NCBI GenBank assembly: GCA_900074725.1
Contig: LT598456.1
Location: forward strand, 317,488-381,487
From: Lachancea dasiensis
Taxonomy: Eukaryota; Ascomycota; Saccharomycetes; Saccharomycetales; Saccharomycetaceae
Length of the DNA stretch: 64,000 bases
Direction: 5' to 3'
Of this stretch, positions 29,637-37,074 are shown in pieces (position 1 is the stretch's first letter; every line of letters starts with the position of its first letter). The notes under the pieces were generated by a model. The model did not search any database and was not told the DNA's origin. It saw only the letters and a program-made list of their open reading frames with translations. The translations under genes and the position numbers were made by a program.

Positions 29637-31313
29637 ATGGATTGGCTAGGATTTCTGCTTAACTCTTTGATGGTAGGCCTGGGCCGCTTCAGTTTTGTGG
29701 CTACGGCGTCTATCTCGCCAGTAGCCAAAGAACATAATTTACTCGAAAGAGGATACGGTCCGAGATCCAGCGTTTGGGCTTTCAGTGGGATAGTGTGTTT
29801 AGTGTGGTACTTCACCGTTTTGGCACTGGCATACTCCGGTTGGATCGAAATCATGCGCAAATATAGAGACAAAAAACGGCTGGCCACGCAGGTGGATGCT
29901 AGGGAAGCCGTCAGCATCATTCGCCCTTGCAAGGGAATCGAAACAGAGATGGTGGCTTGCTTGGAAAGCAGCATTCTGCAGGAGTATCCGATTCACAAAT
30001 TTGAAGTTCTGTTTTGTGTTGAGAGCCGAGATGACCCGTGTTTACCTATCATTCGCGAGCTCCTCGCCAAGCACGCTCGCCACGATTTGAAACTACTGGT
30101 GGGGAAAAGTGGACTCGAGGACTACTATGGACCCAATCCTAAGATAAACAATCTTTCCAAAGGTTACCGGTATGCGCGAAACGATATAATTTGGGTTTTG
30201 GATGCCAATGTGTGGGTTGCACCGGGTATTCTTAGCCGTAGCATTGCCAGTCTTGTTAAGTCTCTTGATAACGGTACAAAGACCGCTTCCCGTCCGGTTG
30301 TGTTGACCCACCATATCCCGCTGGCTTTGAGTGTGAGCCAAAACGACCATGTCGTTCCTCTGAGCGCGCGCTTGGACGAGATGTTCATGTTCAGTTCGCA
30401 TGCGAAATTCTACGCTGGCTTCAATAAAGTCAGCATCGCACCCTGCGTAAATGGGAAATCAAATCTCTACCGCCGATCGGATCTAGATAGGGCTGTAAAG
30501 GACATTGGGGGAGCCGCCAAAAAGACAAACCTGTTCAAGGACAAGCAAATTCAGCAAGAAGCACGCAGGATAACCGCGAAGGCGGTGGAAATGGCACATG
30601 CTGATGTCCGGAATCCTTTTACAGAATTAACAGCTGATTCGCAGACCGGCAATATAGTGGAGCGAGAAGTCTCTGCCCATGATCAACTGCATCACCATGG
30701 GATAGAGTTTTTCAGCACCTACATCGGCGAGGACAACATGATTGGGACCGCTTTGTGGGACATGCTTGGTGGGCGGACTGGTATGACCACCGATGCCGTG
30801 GTTCAGCCTCTCCAGTTTGGCGTTCGCGATCAAGGACTACGGAATTACATAGATCGCCGCGTCCGCTGGCTCCGCGTTCGTAAGTATATGGTGCTAGCAG
30901 CTACTTTGCTGGAGCCTACAACCGAATGCTTTGTAATCGGCATTATGGGTGCCTGGGGGTTAAGCTGGCTTTTGAATGGCAGCTTCATTATAATCTTCAC
31001 ACTCCACTGCGCAGCATGGTGCCTCTCCGATAGGCTACAATATCTCGTTTTGCTACATACTATTTTCCAAGACGATCATATTAAAGATTTGCCTGGCTTC
31101 CTAATGAGAACCAGAAATGTTCCTCGCGGTTTTGCCGACTGGTGGAAGATTTGGCTACTCCGCGAGCTTCTGGCTCTGCCAATTTGGGTCAAAGCTATGT
31201 GTGGGTCCGTCATCGACTGGCGAAACAAGCCGTTCCGAATCAAAAGCGACCTTACTGCCGAAGAGCTGATGCCTACCTCGTCGACCTCTGGCAACAGAGG
31301 ACTGTACCAATAA
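29637..31313 (+). CDS. HSX11: Ceramide glucosyltransferase (glucosylceramide synthase), GT21
   Basis: Transfers glucose from UDP-glucose to ceramide at the Golgi, making glucosylceramide. The 558-residue protein has an N-terminal membrane anchor (VWAFSGIVCLVWYFTVLALAY), then the GT2-like catalytic domain: SIIRPCKGIE, a D1-type aspartate region (CVESRDDPC), DANVW near residue 188 (D2), EDNMIG (D3) and RRVRW near residue 406, the (Q/R)xxRW motif. At least two C-terminal membrane segments follow. S. cerevisiae lacks this enzyme, whereas Kluyveromyces and Lachancea species have it. It looks intact. There is no S. cerevisiae syntenic partner in this interval. Confidence 0.93.
   Translation: MDWLGFLLNSLMVGLGRFSFVATASISPVAKEHNLLERGYGPRSSVWAFSGIVCLVWYFTVLALAYSGWIEIMRKYRDKKRLATQVDAREAVSIIRPCKGIETEMVACLESSILQEYPIHKFEVLFCVESRDDPCLPIIRELLAKHARHDLKLLVGKSGLEDYYGPNPKINNLSKGYRYARNDIIWVLDANVWVAPGILSRSIASLVKSLDNGTKTASRPVVLTHHIPLALSVSQNDHVVPLSARLDEMFMFSSHAKFYAGFNKVSIAPCVNGKSNLYRRSDLDRAVKDIGGAAKKTNLFKDKQIQQEARRITAKAVEMAHADVRNPFTELTADSQTGNIVEREVSAHDQLHHHGIEFFSTYIGEDNMIGTALWDMLGGRTGMTTDAVVQPLQFGVRDQGLRNYIDRRVRWLRVRKYMVLAATLLEPTTECFVIGIMGAWGLSWLLNGSFIIIFTLHCAAWCLSDRLQYLVLLHTIFQDDHIKDLPGFLMRTRNVPRGFADWWKIWLLRELLALPIWVKAMCGSVIDWRNKPFRIKSDLTAEELMPTSSTSGNRGLYQ
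31293..31310. repeat. 18-bp direct repeat, copy 1 (inside HSX11 3' coding end)
   Basis: The 18 bases AACAGAGGACTGTACCAA just before the HSX11 stop codon recur exactly at 31724-31741. Here they encode the last residues NRGLYQ. Confidence 0.95.
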
Positions 31314-31802
31314 GGTGATCACTGTCATCAGACGAACACCGTTGGATTATGTTATGTTAAAAAAATACATGAGACAATAAGATATTGGCAAATATACGCT
31401 GAAATGAAATCTCGATTTCAGCAGCACCAAAACACTGGCACCTTCAGGAATTGTCGGACAATAGTGTCGTTAGCCATCACATTAAAACATTTATCACTTG
31501 GACGGAATTTGCCCGTCGTGGGCATAGTGACTATCGAAAAAATTGTCTTGTTAATATAACGGAGAAGAACCTTTAAAAATTCAAAAGTTGAAAGCGAAGG
31601 AGAAAGAGTTATTCAAGCTCGGATCGCGAAGTCTGATTGAAACTCCTGCCTGAGTATTCCTGACTTCTTTGTCATGAGTTTGTCTGAAAGCCAACTCATT
31701 TGAACTATACTCATTGCTTGGTTAACAGAGGACTGTACCAAAGCATATTCAAATACTTTATTCCAACGCAGATCTACGTTCACTGGTTGAGGTAGCTGCT
31801 TG
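31314..31802. other. Intergenic region between HSX11 and the zinc-cluster gene
   Basis: About 490 bp. It holds the second copy of the 18-bp repeat shared with the 3' end of HSX11. A 117-codon antisense frame extends from it into the zinc-cluster gene but has no recognisable features. Confidence 0.5.
31724..31741. repeat. 18-bp direct repeat, copy 2 (upstream of the zinc-cluster gene)
   Basis: Exact copy of the 18 bases at 31293-31310, 431 bp further on and 62 bp before the start of the zinc-cluster factor. Flanking bases differ on both sides. Confidence 0.95.
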
Positions 31803-34355
31803 ATGCATAATCGAGATAAGTCCTCCTCGGAGAAGAAGCGTAGAGTTGCTAGAAGAGCATGCTTAGCTTGTCGGGATAAAAAGGTCAAATGTGACGGAGA
31901 GGTTGTGGGGCCAGAATTAGGATCATTGAAATGTTCCAATTGTGCCAACTCAGGTATAGAGTGCATATTTGTTGCCAGTCATCGGGGCGGCAGACGGGCC
32001 GGCAGAAAAATCCTGGACCATGACCAGGGCCCTGTTTCCCATCACCGCATGCTGCCAAAGCATCCGCTAGGCTTGCCTGGTGGCCCGTTTGCACCACCAC
32101 CACCACCGCCACATATGCCTTTACCTTTTCCATTTCCTCCGCATCACCATCGACATCCATTTTTCTCCTCACCATGGGATCCACCACACCAGCTGCCTTA
32201 TGATCGGTATCAGCATCATCACCGTTATCATCATCATCATCATCATCATCGTGGTGGTCGTCGTCGCGGTTTTCATAGTTCATTTCACAATTTAACAATG
32301 CCACTCCCTTTGGCAGACGCCGCTCGCAATCGTCCCGCATTTGATGTACGGCCTGTAGAGGAAACACGTTCTCCACATCAAAATCTCTTTCAGGAGGTAC
32401 GTGGTAGCTCGCCGCAAGCAGGTTCCAGTTCCCAGAAATTTCATCTCCCAGATCCACCTCTTCGCAATTTGGCCCCGGAATCTACCGAAAAGCTTGTGCC
32501 ATCTTTGGCCAAAATAGCATTGAGCTCTGATTCATTACAAAGGCCTGGCACACTTCCAGACGAGTCCCCGAATTTAACACTTCCCCGGAACTCTCCCTAT
32601 CATCAACTCGGTTTTATGATAAACGGCAAGTTTAGCGAAAAAGAGTTGGAAGAATGCGGGTTTCCTTCTTGGAACTACTGTCTCGACTGCTTCAACTGTT
32701 TCTTCACATACGTCCACCCACAGTTCAAAATATTAGAATCCCCAACCAATTTTTTGACTAACTTTCGTCCTACTCACAATACGTCTTTGTCTCATGCCGT
32801 CTTGTTGTGTGGAGCCATGTATTTGCAAAGTGATCAGTACAACGCACAACTTCCATATCAGCATCTTGTCGAAAAATATTGGGACGAATTGGACATCCTT
32901 GCCTTGTTACAAACTTTGCTAATAATGGCCTTTTATAACATCAGATTCTCGAGCAACAGAGAACAAGCCGAAAAATATTTAGCTCACGCAGCAAGACTTG
33001 TTGTCCACTCAAATATTCCGAATGAATATGACCAACAAAATCTGGAAAAGCTAATACTTGTCGCGTCACTCAGAGTCAAAATGCAAAAGGAAGCTTTATT
33101 GACTGTAGTATGGAGGCTTTATTATACTATTTATGAAACACGCCTTTTCTACAACGATATGAAGTTATGCTCAGAATTATTTTCCCCACCAGACGATGGT
33201 CGGTCTCTCGAAGAAATTTTGATCCCGAACACCCTTCCATTTTGCGCTGACGGATTGTCGGAGTTCGGTGATGTTCTTGGTTGTGTTGAGCAAAATCATT
33301 TACGCAAAACACTGTGGAAAGGAAATGAAGCCTCAAATACCAATGAATTTTATTTGAGGACAGTTCAAGTACTCAATAACCTTGTATCTCCTCAGAAAAT
33401 ACCACTTAATGTTGACGTTGCGAAAATAGAACGATCCGTTAACAGGGGACTTGTGAGATTTCAAGATGGCTTTGCCGTTGTGGATTTTCACACCTTGGCG
33501 AGCAAAGTCATGTTATTAGAAATTCGATTACGTTTGGCTTTATCTGGTAGCTCTAAATTATCCAGCTTATGTGCCCAGGACATAGGGACGTCTTCTTTTG
33601 CAGTCACTTTTTTGCAGGGACAAGAGGAATTCGACATCCTGTCCTCTGGCGATGTAACCCTCTCGAAACTTCTGGAGCTTTTCCTGATCATCCAGGATAT
33701 TGTTGAACTTTTGAGTTTTACTAACTTTTGCTCGGATGCGTTTTCAAAGGGGTTTTCTCATCCCTTTATAAAATTAAGCTCAGCAAGCCACGCAGCGCCT
33801 GGCTTTCCTGAGAATTACAACCCGCGATCTCAGTCATTTCGCGAAAGTCAACCAGCCGGAAAGAGTTCAAATTCTAGGCAGATATACGGCAGGGCTCGCG
33901 AAAGTCTAGAAACTAATACGGCTTTAAGGTCTTATCATATATTTTGGCAACAGCTTCCTCCATTACTGGGAAAACTCATATGTCAAACTGTCCCACTTCA
34001 AGTGCTTCTATTGCTTTTCAGCAAAAATTCGAAATATGTGGATAAGGATGTATGCCCGCGACTAGTCTATTTTGATGAAGACCGCATCCTAGATAATGAA
34101 GCCTCTACAAACCTAAAAGACAACATGTTGCGATGTTTCCAATTCAAGGATATAGAGCCTGAAGTACTCAACCTCCGTCACACTAATATTATATTGAAGT
34201 CAATTTGCGATAACCGTACAATGCTTGAAAAGCTTGATCTTTCTTTGGATGCCGCATCACATATCTTTGATACACTGGATAAAAACGGCCTTTTCCAGAC
34301 AAACATTCAGCATTGCAAAGACTGGACAAAAAGGCAATTCACACACATTTTCTAG
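31803..34355 (+). CDS. Zn2Cys6 zinc-cluster transcription factor, uncharacterised
   Basis: An 850-residue fungal binuclear zinc-cluster regulator. The six cysteines are at residues 20, 23, 30, 44, 47 and 54 (C-x2-C-x6-C-x13-C-x2-C-x6-C), inside ACLACRDKKVKCDG and CSNCANSGIEC. They are followed by a basic SHRGGRRAGR linker. A proline-rich stretch and a long histidine-rich tract (about residues 95-155, encoded partly by CAT repeats) come next. The C-terminal two thirds resemble the helical middle homology region of this class. The start is the ATG at 31803. I cannot link it to a named S. cerevisiae factor, and its targets are unknown. Confidence 0.85.
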   Translation: MHNRDKSSSEKKRRVARRACLACRDKKVKCDGEVVGPELGSLKCSNCANSGIECIFVASHRGGRRAGRKILDHDQGPVSHHRMLPKHPLGLPGGPFAPPPPPPHMPLPFPFPPHHHRHPFFSSPWDPPHQLPYDRYQHHHRYHHHHHHHRGGRRRGFHSSFHNLTMPLPLADAARNRPAFDVRPVEETRSPHQNLFQEVRGSSPQAGSSSQKFHLPDPPLRNLAPESTEKLVPSLAKIALSSDSLQRPGTLPDESPNLTLPRNSPYHQLGFMINGKFSEKELEECGFPSWNYCLDCFNCFFTYVHPQFKILESPTNFLTNFRPTHNTSLSHAVLLCGAMYLQSDQYNAQLPYQHLVEKYWDELDILALLQTLLIMAFYNIRFSSNREQAEKYLAHAARLVVHSNIPNEYDQQNLEKLILVASLRVKMQKEALLTVVWRLYYTIYETRLFYNDMKLCSELFSPPDDGRSLEEILIPNTLPFCADGLSEFGDVLGCVEQNHLRKTLWKGNEASNTNEFYLRTVQVLNNLVSPQKIPLNVDVAKIERSVNRGLVRFQDGFAVVDFHTLASKVMLLEIRLRLALSGSSKLSSLCAQDIGTSSFAVTFLQGQEEFDILSSGDVTLSKLLELFLIIQDIVELLSFTNFCSDAFSKGFSHPFIKLSSASHAAPGFPENYNPRSQSFRESQPAGKSSNSRQIYGRARESLETNTALRSYHIFWQQLPPLLGKLICQTVPLQVLLLLFSKNSKYVDKDVCPRLVYFDEDRILDNEASTNLKDNMLRCFQFKDIEPEVLNLRHTNIILKSICDNRTMLEKLDLSLDAASHIFDTLDKNGLFQTNIQHCKDWTKRQFTHIF
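32220..32253 (+). repeat. CAT trinucleotide run coding polyhistidine
   Basis: A run of CAT triplets within the zinc-cluster gene encodes a histidine homopolymer flanked by further His/Tyr/Arg-rich sequence. Such microsatellites vary in length between strains. Confidence 0.8.
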
Positions 34356-34482
34356 CTTTACGGATGTGTTTAATAACAAAATCTATGCAAGGTGCGCAGA
34401 TCAAACGCATGCTGTTCTTTCGGTCCCTTTTTATTTCCTTCATTTTACATTACAAACTTGTGTATATCTACTAATCTACTGA

Positions 34483-36207
34483 TTATTTGCTTTCCAGATA
34501 TTGTTGGTACCCAATGGATTCCAGCTTTTCGGCCTTCACCAAAACCTCTTCCTCCTGTTTGACCAAAAACTCCTGCATTCTTTCATGATAGGATGGGGTG
34601 AAAGCACCAAGTATTCTAACTGCAAGAAGAGCGGCATTGGTGCTATTATTGATAGCTACTGTTGCTACTGGGATACCCCTGGGCATTTGGACAATTGAAT
34701 GCAAAGAATCTACACCATCCAACGTAGATCCTTTAACTGGGACGCCAATGACCGGTAGAGGAGTCATGGCGGCAACCATACCAGGGAGATGAGCAGCACC
34801 ACCCGCACCCGCAATAATAGCCTTGATTCCGCGTTTGGAAGCTTCAATAGCGTACTTACTCATTCTGTGAGGAGTCCTATGGGCCGATACAATAGTCACC
34901 TCGTAAGGGACGCCAAATTGGCTCAAAATATTGCAAGCAGCGCTCATTACTGGCAAATCTGAGTCTGAGCCCATGATAATACCCACTTCTGGCTTTTTTG
35001 AGGTCCCTGGAATGTTTGTCTCTAATTCATGAACAGCGCTAGCGAATGGTTGTTCATTGGTCTCGCCGGTGATATAGCGCAATTTACGCTCACAATCTTG
35101 CATGGAAGAAGCAATTATATTTATGTGACCCATTTTCCTTTGAGGTCTAGATTCCTTGCCATAGAGATATACAGAAGATCCAGGGGTTTGGAGCGCCCTT
35201 TCACAGTCCTGTAACTCCTTATTCTTTTCAGTCTTGTCGCCAAGGACATTCAACATAATTGCATTGGTGTTGGATGTGGCCAAAGAAGCAAAATTCCTTG
35301 GGAGAGGTAGCCCTAAAATTGCTCTAACGTGAGCTTCAAATTGAGATGTTACACAAGCGTCAATAGTGAAGTGTCCTGAGTTGTGGGGTCTTGGGGCAAT
35401 TTCATTAATCAACAATTCGCCATTTTCCAGGTAAAACATCTCCACACCAAATATACCGCAGCCTGGGAAAGACTTGATAGCATCCTCCGCCAAAAGCTTG
35501 GCTTTCAATTGGACGGAGTCAGGTACACGAGCAGGAGCGAAACATAGGTGGCAGATATTTTCCTGATGTATGGTTTCGACAGTAGGGTACGCATACACCC
35601 TTCCATCAATGGATCGAACAATCATAACAGCAAGCTCTTTGGCGAAAGGTGCCCATTTTTCCGCATACAATGGCCTGTTACTCAAAACTTGCAGGGCCTC
35701 TGGGATCGACTCTTTGGATTTCACAACAAAGTTTCCACGACCGTCGTAGGCCAGCGTTCTTGACTTCAGCATGTAAGGGTACCCAAATTTGGCGCCAACA
35801 GCAGCCAAGGTCTCCTCCGAGGGATCTGAGATTGCTACGCTCTCAGCCACGGCGATTTCATTCTTGATCAAATGTTCCTTTTGCGAAAATTTGTCTTGGA
35901 TCAAAAGGATAGTCTCAGGCGAGGGATAGATTTCCAGCTTTGGGTAAGTCTTCTGCAACCTCTGCAGTGTTGGGACATCCACATGCTCGATTTCCACAGT
36001 CAAAACATCGCACTTTGCTGCGATCTTTTCAATGTCTTCTGGATTGGCGAACGAGCCATCCACATGCTCTGACTGAGCGTTAATTTGCTTGGCGGGGGAG
36101 TTGGGAGCATCCAAAACAATTGTCTTCACATTGAGCCTACTGGCAGCTTCCACAACCATACGACCCAGCTGGCCGCCGCCTAGGATACCTACAGTTCTGG
36201 AGTCCAT
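34483..36207 (-). CDS. ADE2: Phosphoribosylaminoimidazole carboxylase, bifunctional PurK-PurE
   Basis: Carries out the carboxylation of aminoimidazole ribotide in purine synthesis. The 574-residue protein fuses a PurK-like ATP-grasp domain ([11 protein letters not shown] at the N terminus, [35 protein letters not shown]) with a PurE-like domain from about residue 405 ([39 protein letters not shown]). All key blocks look intact. Loss of the gene causes the red colour of ade2 yeast mutants. It is convergent with the zinc-cluster gene (127 bp) and equals YOR128C. Confidence 0.98.
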   Translation of the reverse strand: MDSRTVGILGGGQLGRMVVEAASRLNVKTIVLDAPNSPAKQINAQSEHVDGSFANPEDIEKIAAKCDVLTVEIEHVDVPTLQRLQKTYPKLEIYPSPETILLIQDKFSQKEHLIKNEIAVAESVAISDPSEETLAAVGAKFGYPYMLKSRTLAYDGRGNFVVKSKESIPEALQVLSNRPLYAEKWAPFAKELAVMIVRSIDGRVYAYPTVETIHQENICHLCFAPARVPDSVQLKAKLLAEDAIKSFPGCGIFGVEMFYLENGELLINEIAPRPHNSGHFTIDACVTSQFEAHVRAILGLPLPRNFASLATSNTNAIMLNVLGDKTEKNKELQDCERALQTPGSSVYLYGKESRPQRKMGHINIIASSMQDCERKLRYITGETNEQPFASAVHELETNIPGTSKKPEVGIIMGSDSDLPVMSAACNILSQFGVPYEVTIVSAHRTPHRMSKYAIEASKRGIKAIIAGAGGAAHLPGMVAAMTPLPVIGVPVKGSTLDGVDSLHSIVQMPRGIPVATVAINNSTNAALLAVRILGAFTPSYHERMQEFLVKQEEEVLVKAEKLESIGYQQYLESK

Positions 36208-36352
36208 TTTACTTTCCTGTTGAATTTATCAGAGTTGGGAACTATTTCAGATGCTATTCCAGCGCTTGCAAGTAGCAGCAAATGTTAATGAAATAAGAAG
36301 CAAATGTGACAAGGATTGACGAACTGGAAGCCTTGCTATTTGACATATGCTC

Positions 36353-36361
36353 ATATATATA
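36353..36361 (-). promoter_or_regulatory. TATA-like run of the ADE2 promoter
   Basis: A run of alternating A and T (TATATATA) about 150 bp upstream of the ADE2 start codon, in the usual range for yeast TATA elements. Assignment is by position only. Confidence 0.4.
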
Positions 36362-36408
36362 TTGCCGAAGATGATTATCATCTATTAATTAACGACCATC
36401 GCCAGACA

Positions 36409-36414
36409 GAGTCA
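36409..36414 (-). promoter_or_regulatory. Candidate Bas1/Pho2 (or Gcn4) site of ADE2
   Basis: TGACTC, read on the minus strand, lies about 200 bp before ADE2. In S. cerevisiae, Bas1/Pho2 bind TGACTC elements in ADE promoters to induce them when adenine is scarce. Only one copy was found, and the six-base match alone is weak. Confidence 0.4.
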
Positions 36415-36816
36415 GTGCTATATTGTCCTATGGCATTTCGAACGGTAGCCATATGCGTGGATAGTGATATTTAGGGACCACAACTCGCTGAAGGCTAGCT
36501 AACTCGCTGACTTGCTAGCGGAGCTGCCAGAGAAGTTTGGGGTTGTAGAGTTTACCAGGCGGTGAGACCTTTCGTGAGTTTCGGATAAATTATCTGGTCG
36601 ACGGCAGACGCGGTAAAGGAATAGACAAAACATTCGGATGCTACTGACCAGAGCAAGATGAGCTTCGTTGTAGCTGCGCTGGATATCAGTTTAAATCTCA
36701 TAGTACCTCAGAATATTCAATTGGAATACTGTTGGATTTCCAAAAACTCGTGGCACCCTAGGCTTTTTGCCTAAAATGCAAGACGTTCGAATCTGAAAGC
36801 TTCAACGAATAGATGA

Positions 36817-36849
36817 AACACCTTGTGACCTTGTATATAACAAGGTGTT
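36817..36849. repeat. 10-bp inverted repeat with 13-nt spacer
   Basis: AACACCTTGT (36817-36826) is followed after 13 nt by its exact reverse complement (36840-36849). The hairpin lies in the ADE2-AFI1 intergenic region and is not followed by a T-run. It could be an operator-like palindrome or chance. Confidence 0.7.
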
Positions 36850-37074
36850 GGAATTACCAAATGGTAGGGGCCTAGTTTTAATTGAGTACCGTTGAGTTGT
36901 ATAACATCTGGAAAGCGTCATATTAGTACGAAGTGACACCAGGACGTCAGTAAAATCAGAAAAGTCCAAAAGTGTGCATATTCTGACAAAGAGTACTGGA
37001 AGACTTCACGGTTTGGTGATTCCATTGTATTTGGTCAGGACTTGATTCCGATTCATCAAAGAAAACGCCTCACC

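Larger units (their letters stand above)
36208..37074. other. Intergenic region between ADE2 and AFI1
   Basis: About 870 bp. It contains the ADE2 promoter (TATA-like run and a TGACTC site, listed separately) and one 10-bp inverted repeat further upstream. No gene or tRNA is seen; a short B-box-like sequence near 36785 has no matching arms. Confidence 0.5.

Noticed and set aside
31613-31966. 117-codon minus-strand frame overlapping the zinc-cluster gene start
   Set aside because: It is antisense to the coding region of a clear gene and has no recognisable domain.
32080-32457. Acidic minus-strand and His-rich plus-strand alternative frames over the CAT-repeat tract
   Set aside because: They are products of the triplet repeat read in other frames of the zinc-cluster gene.
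36783-36793. GTTCGAATC, resembling a tRNA B box
   Set aside because: The flanks cannot pair into a T stem, and no A box or acceptor stem is present at the proper distance.
36846-36870. TGTTGGAATT, similar to the start of a yeast LTR
   Set aside because: No matching 3' LTR end, no target-site duplication and no internal element; ten bases are not enough.
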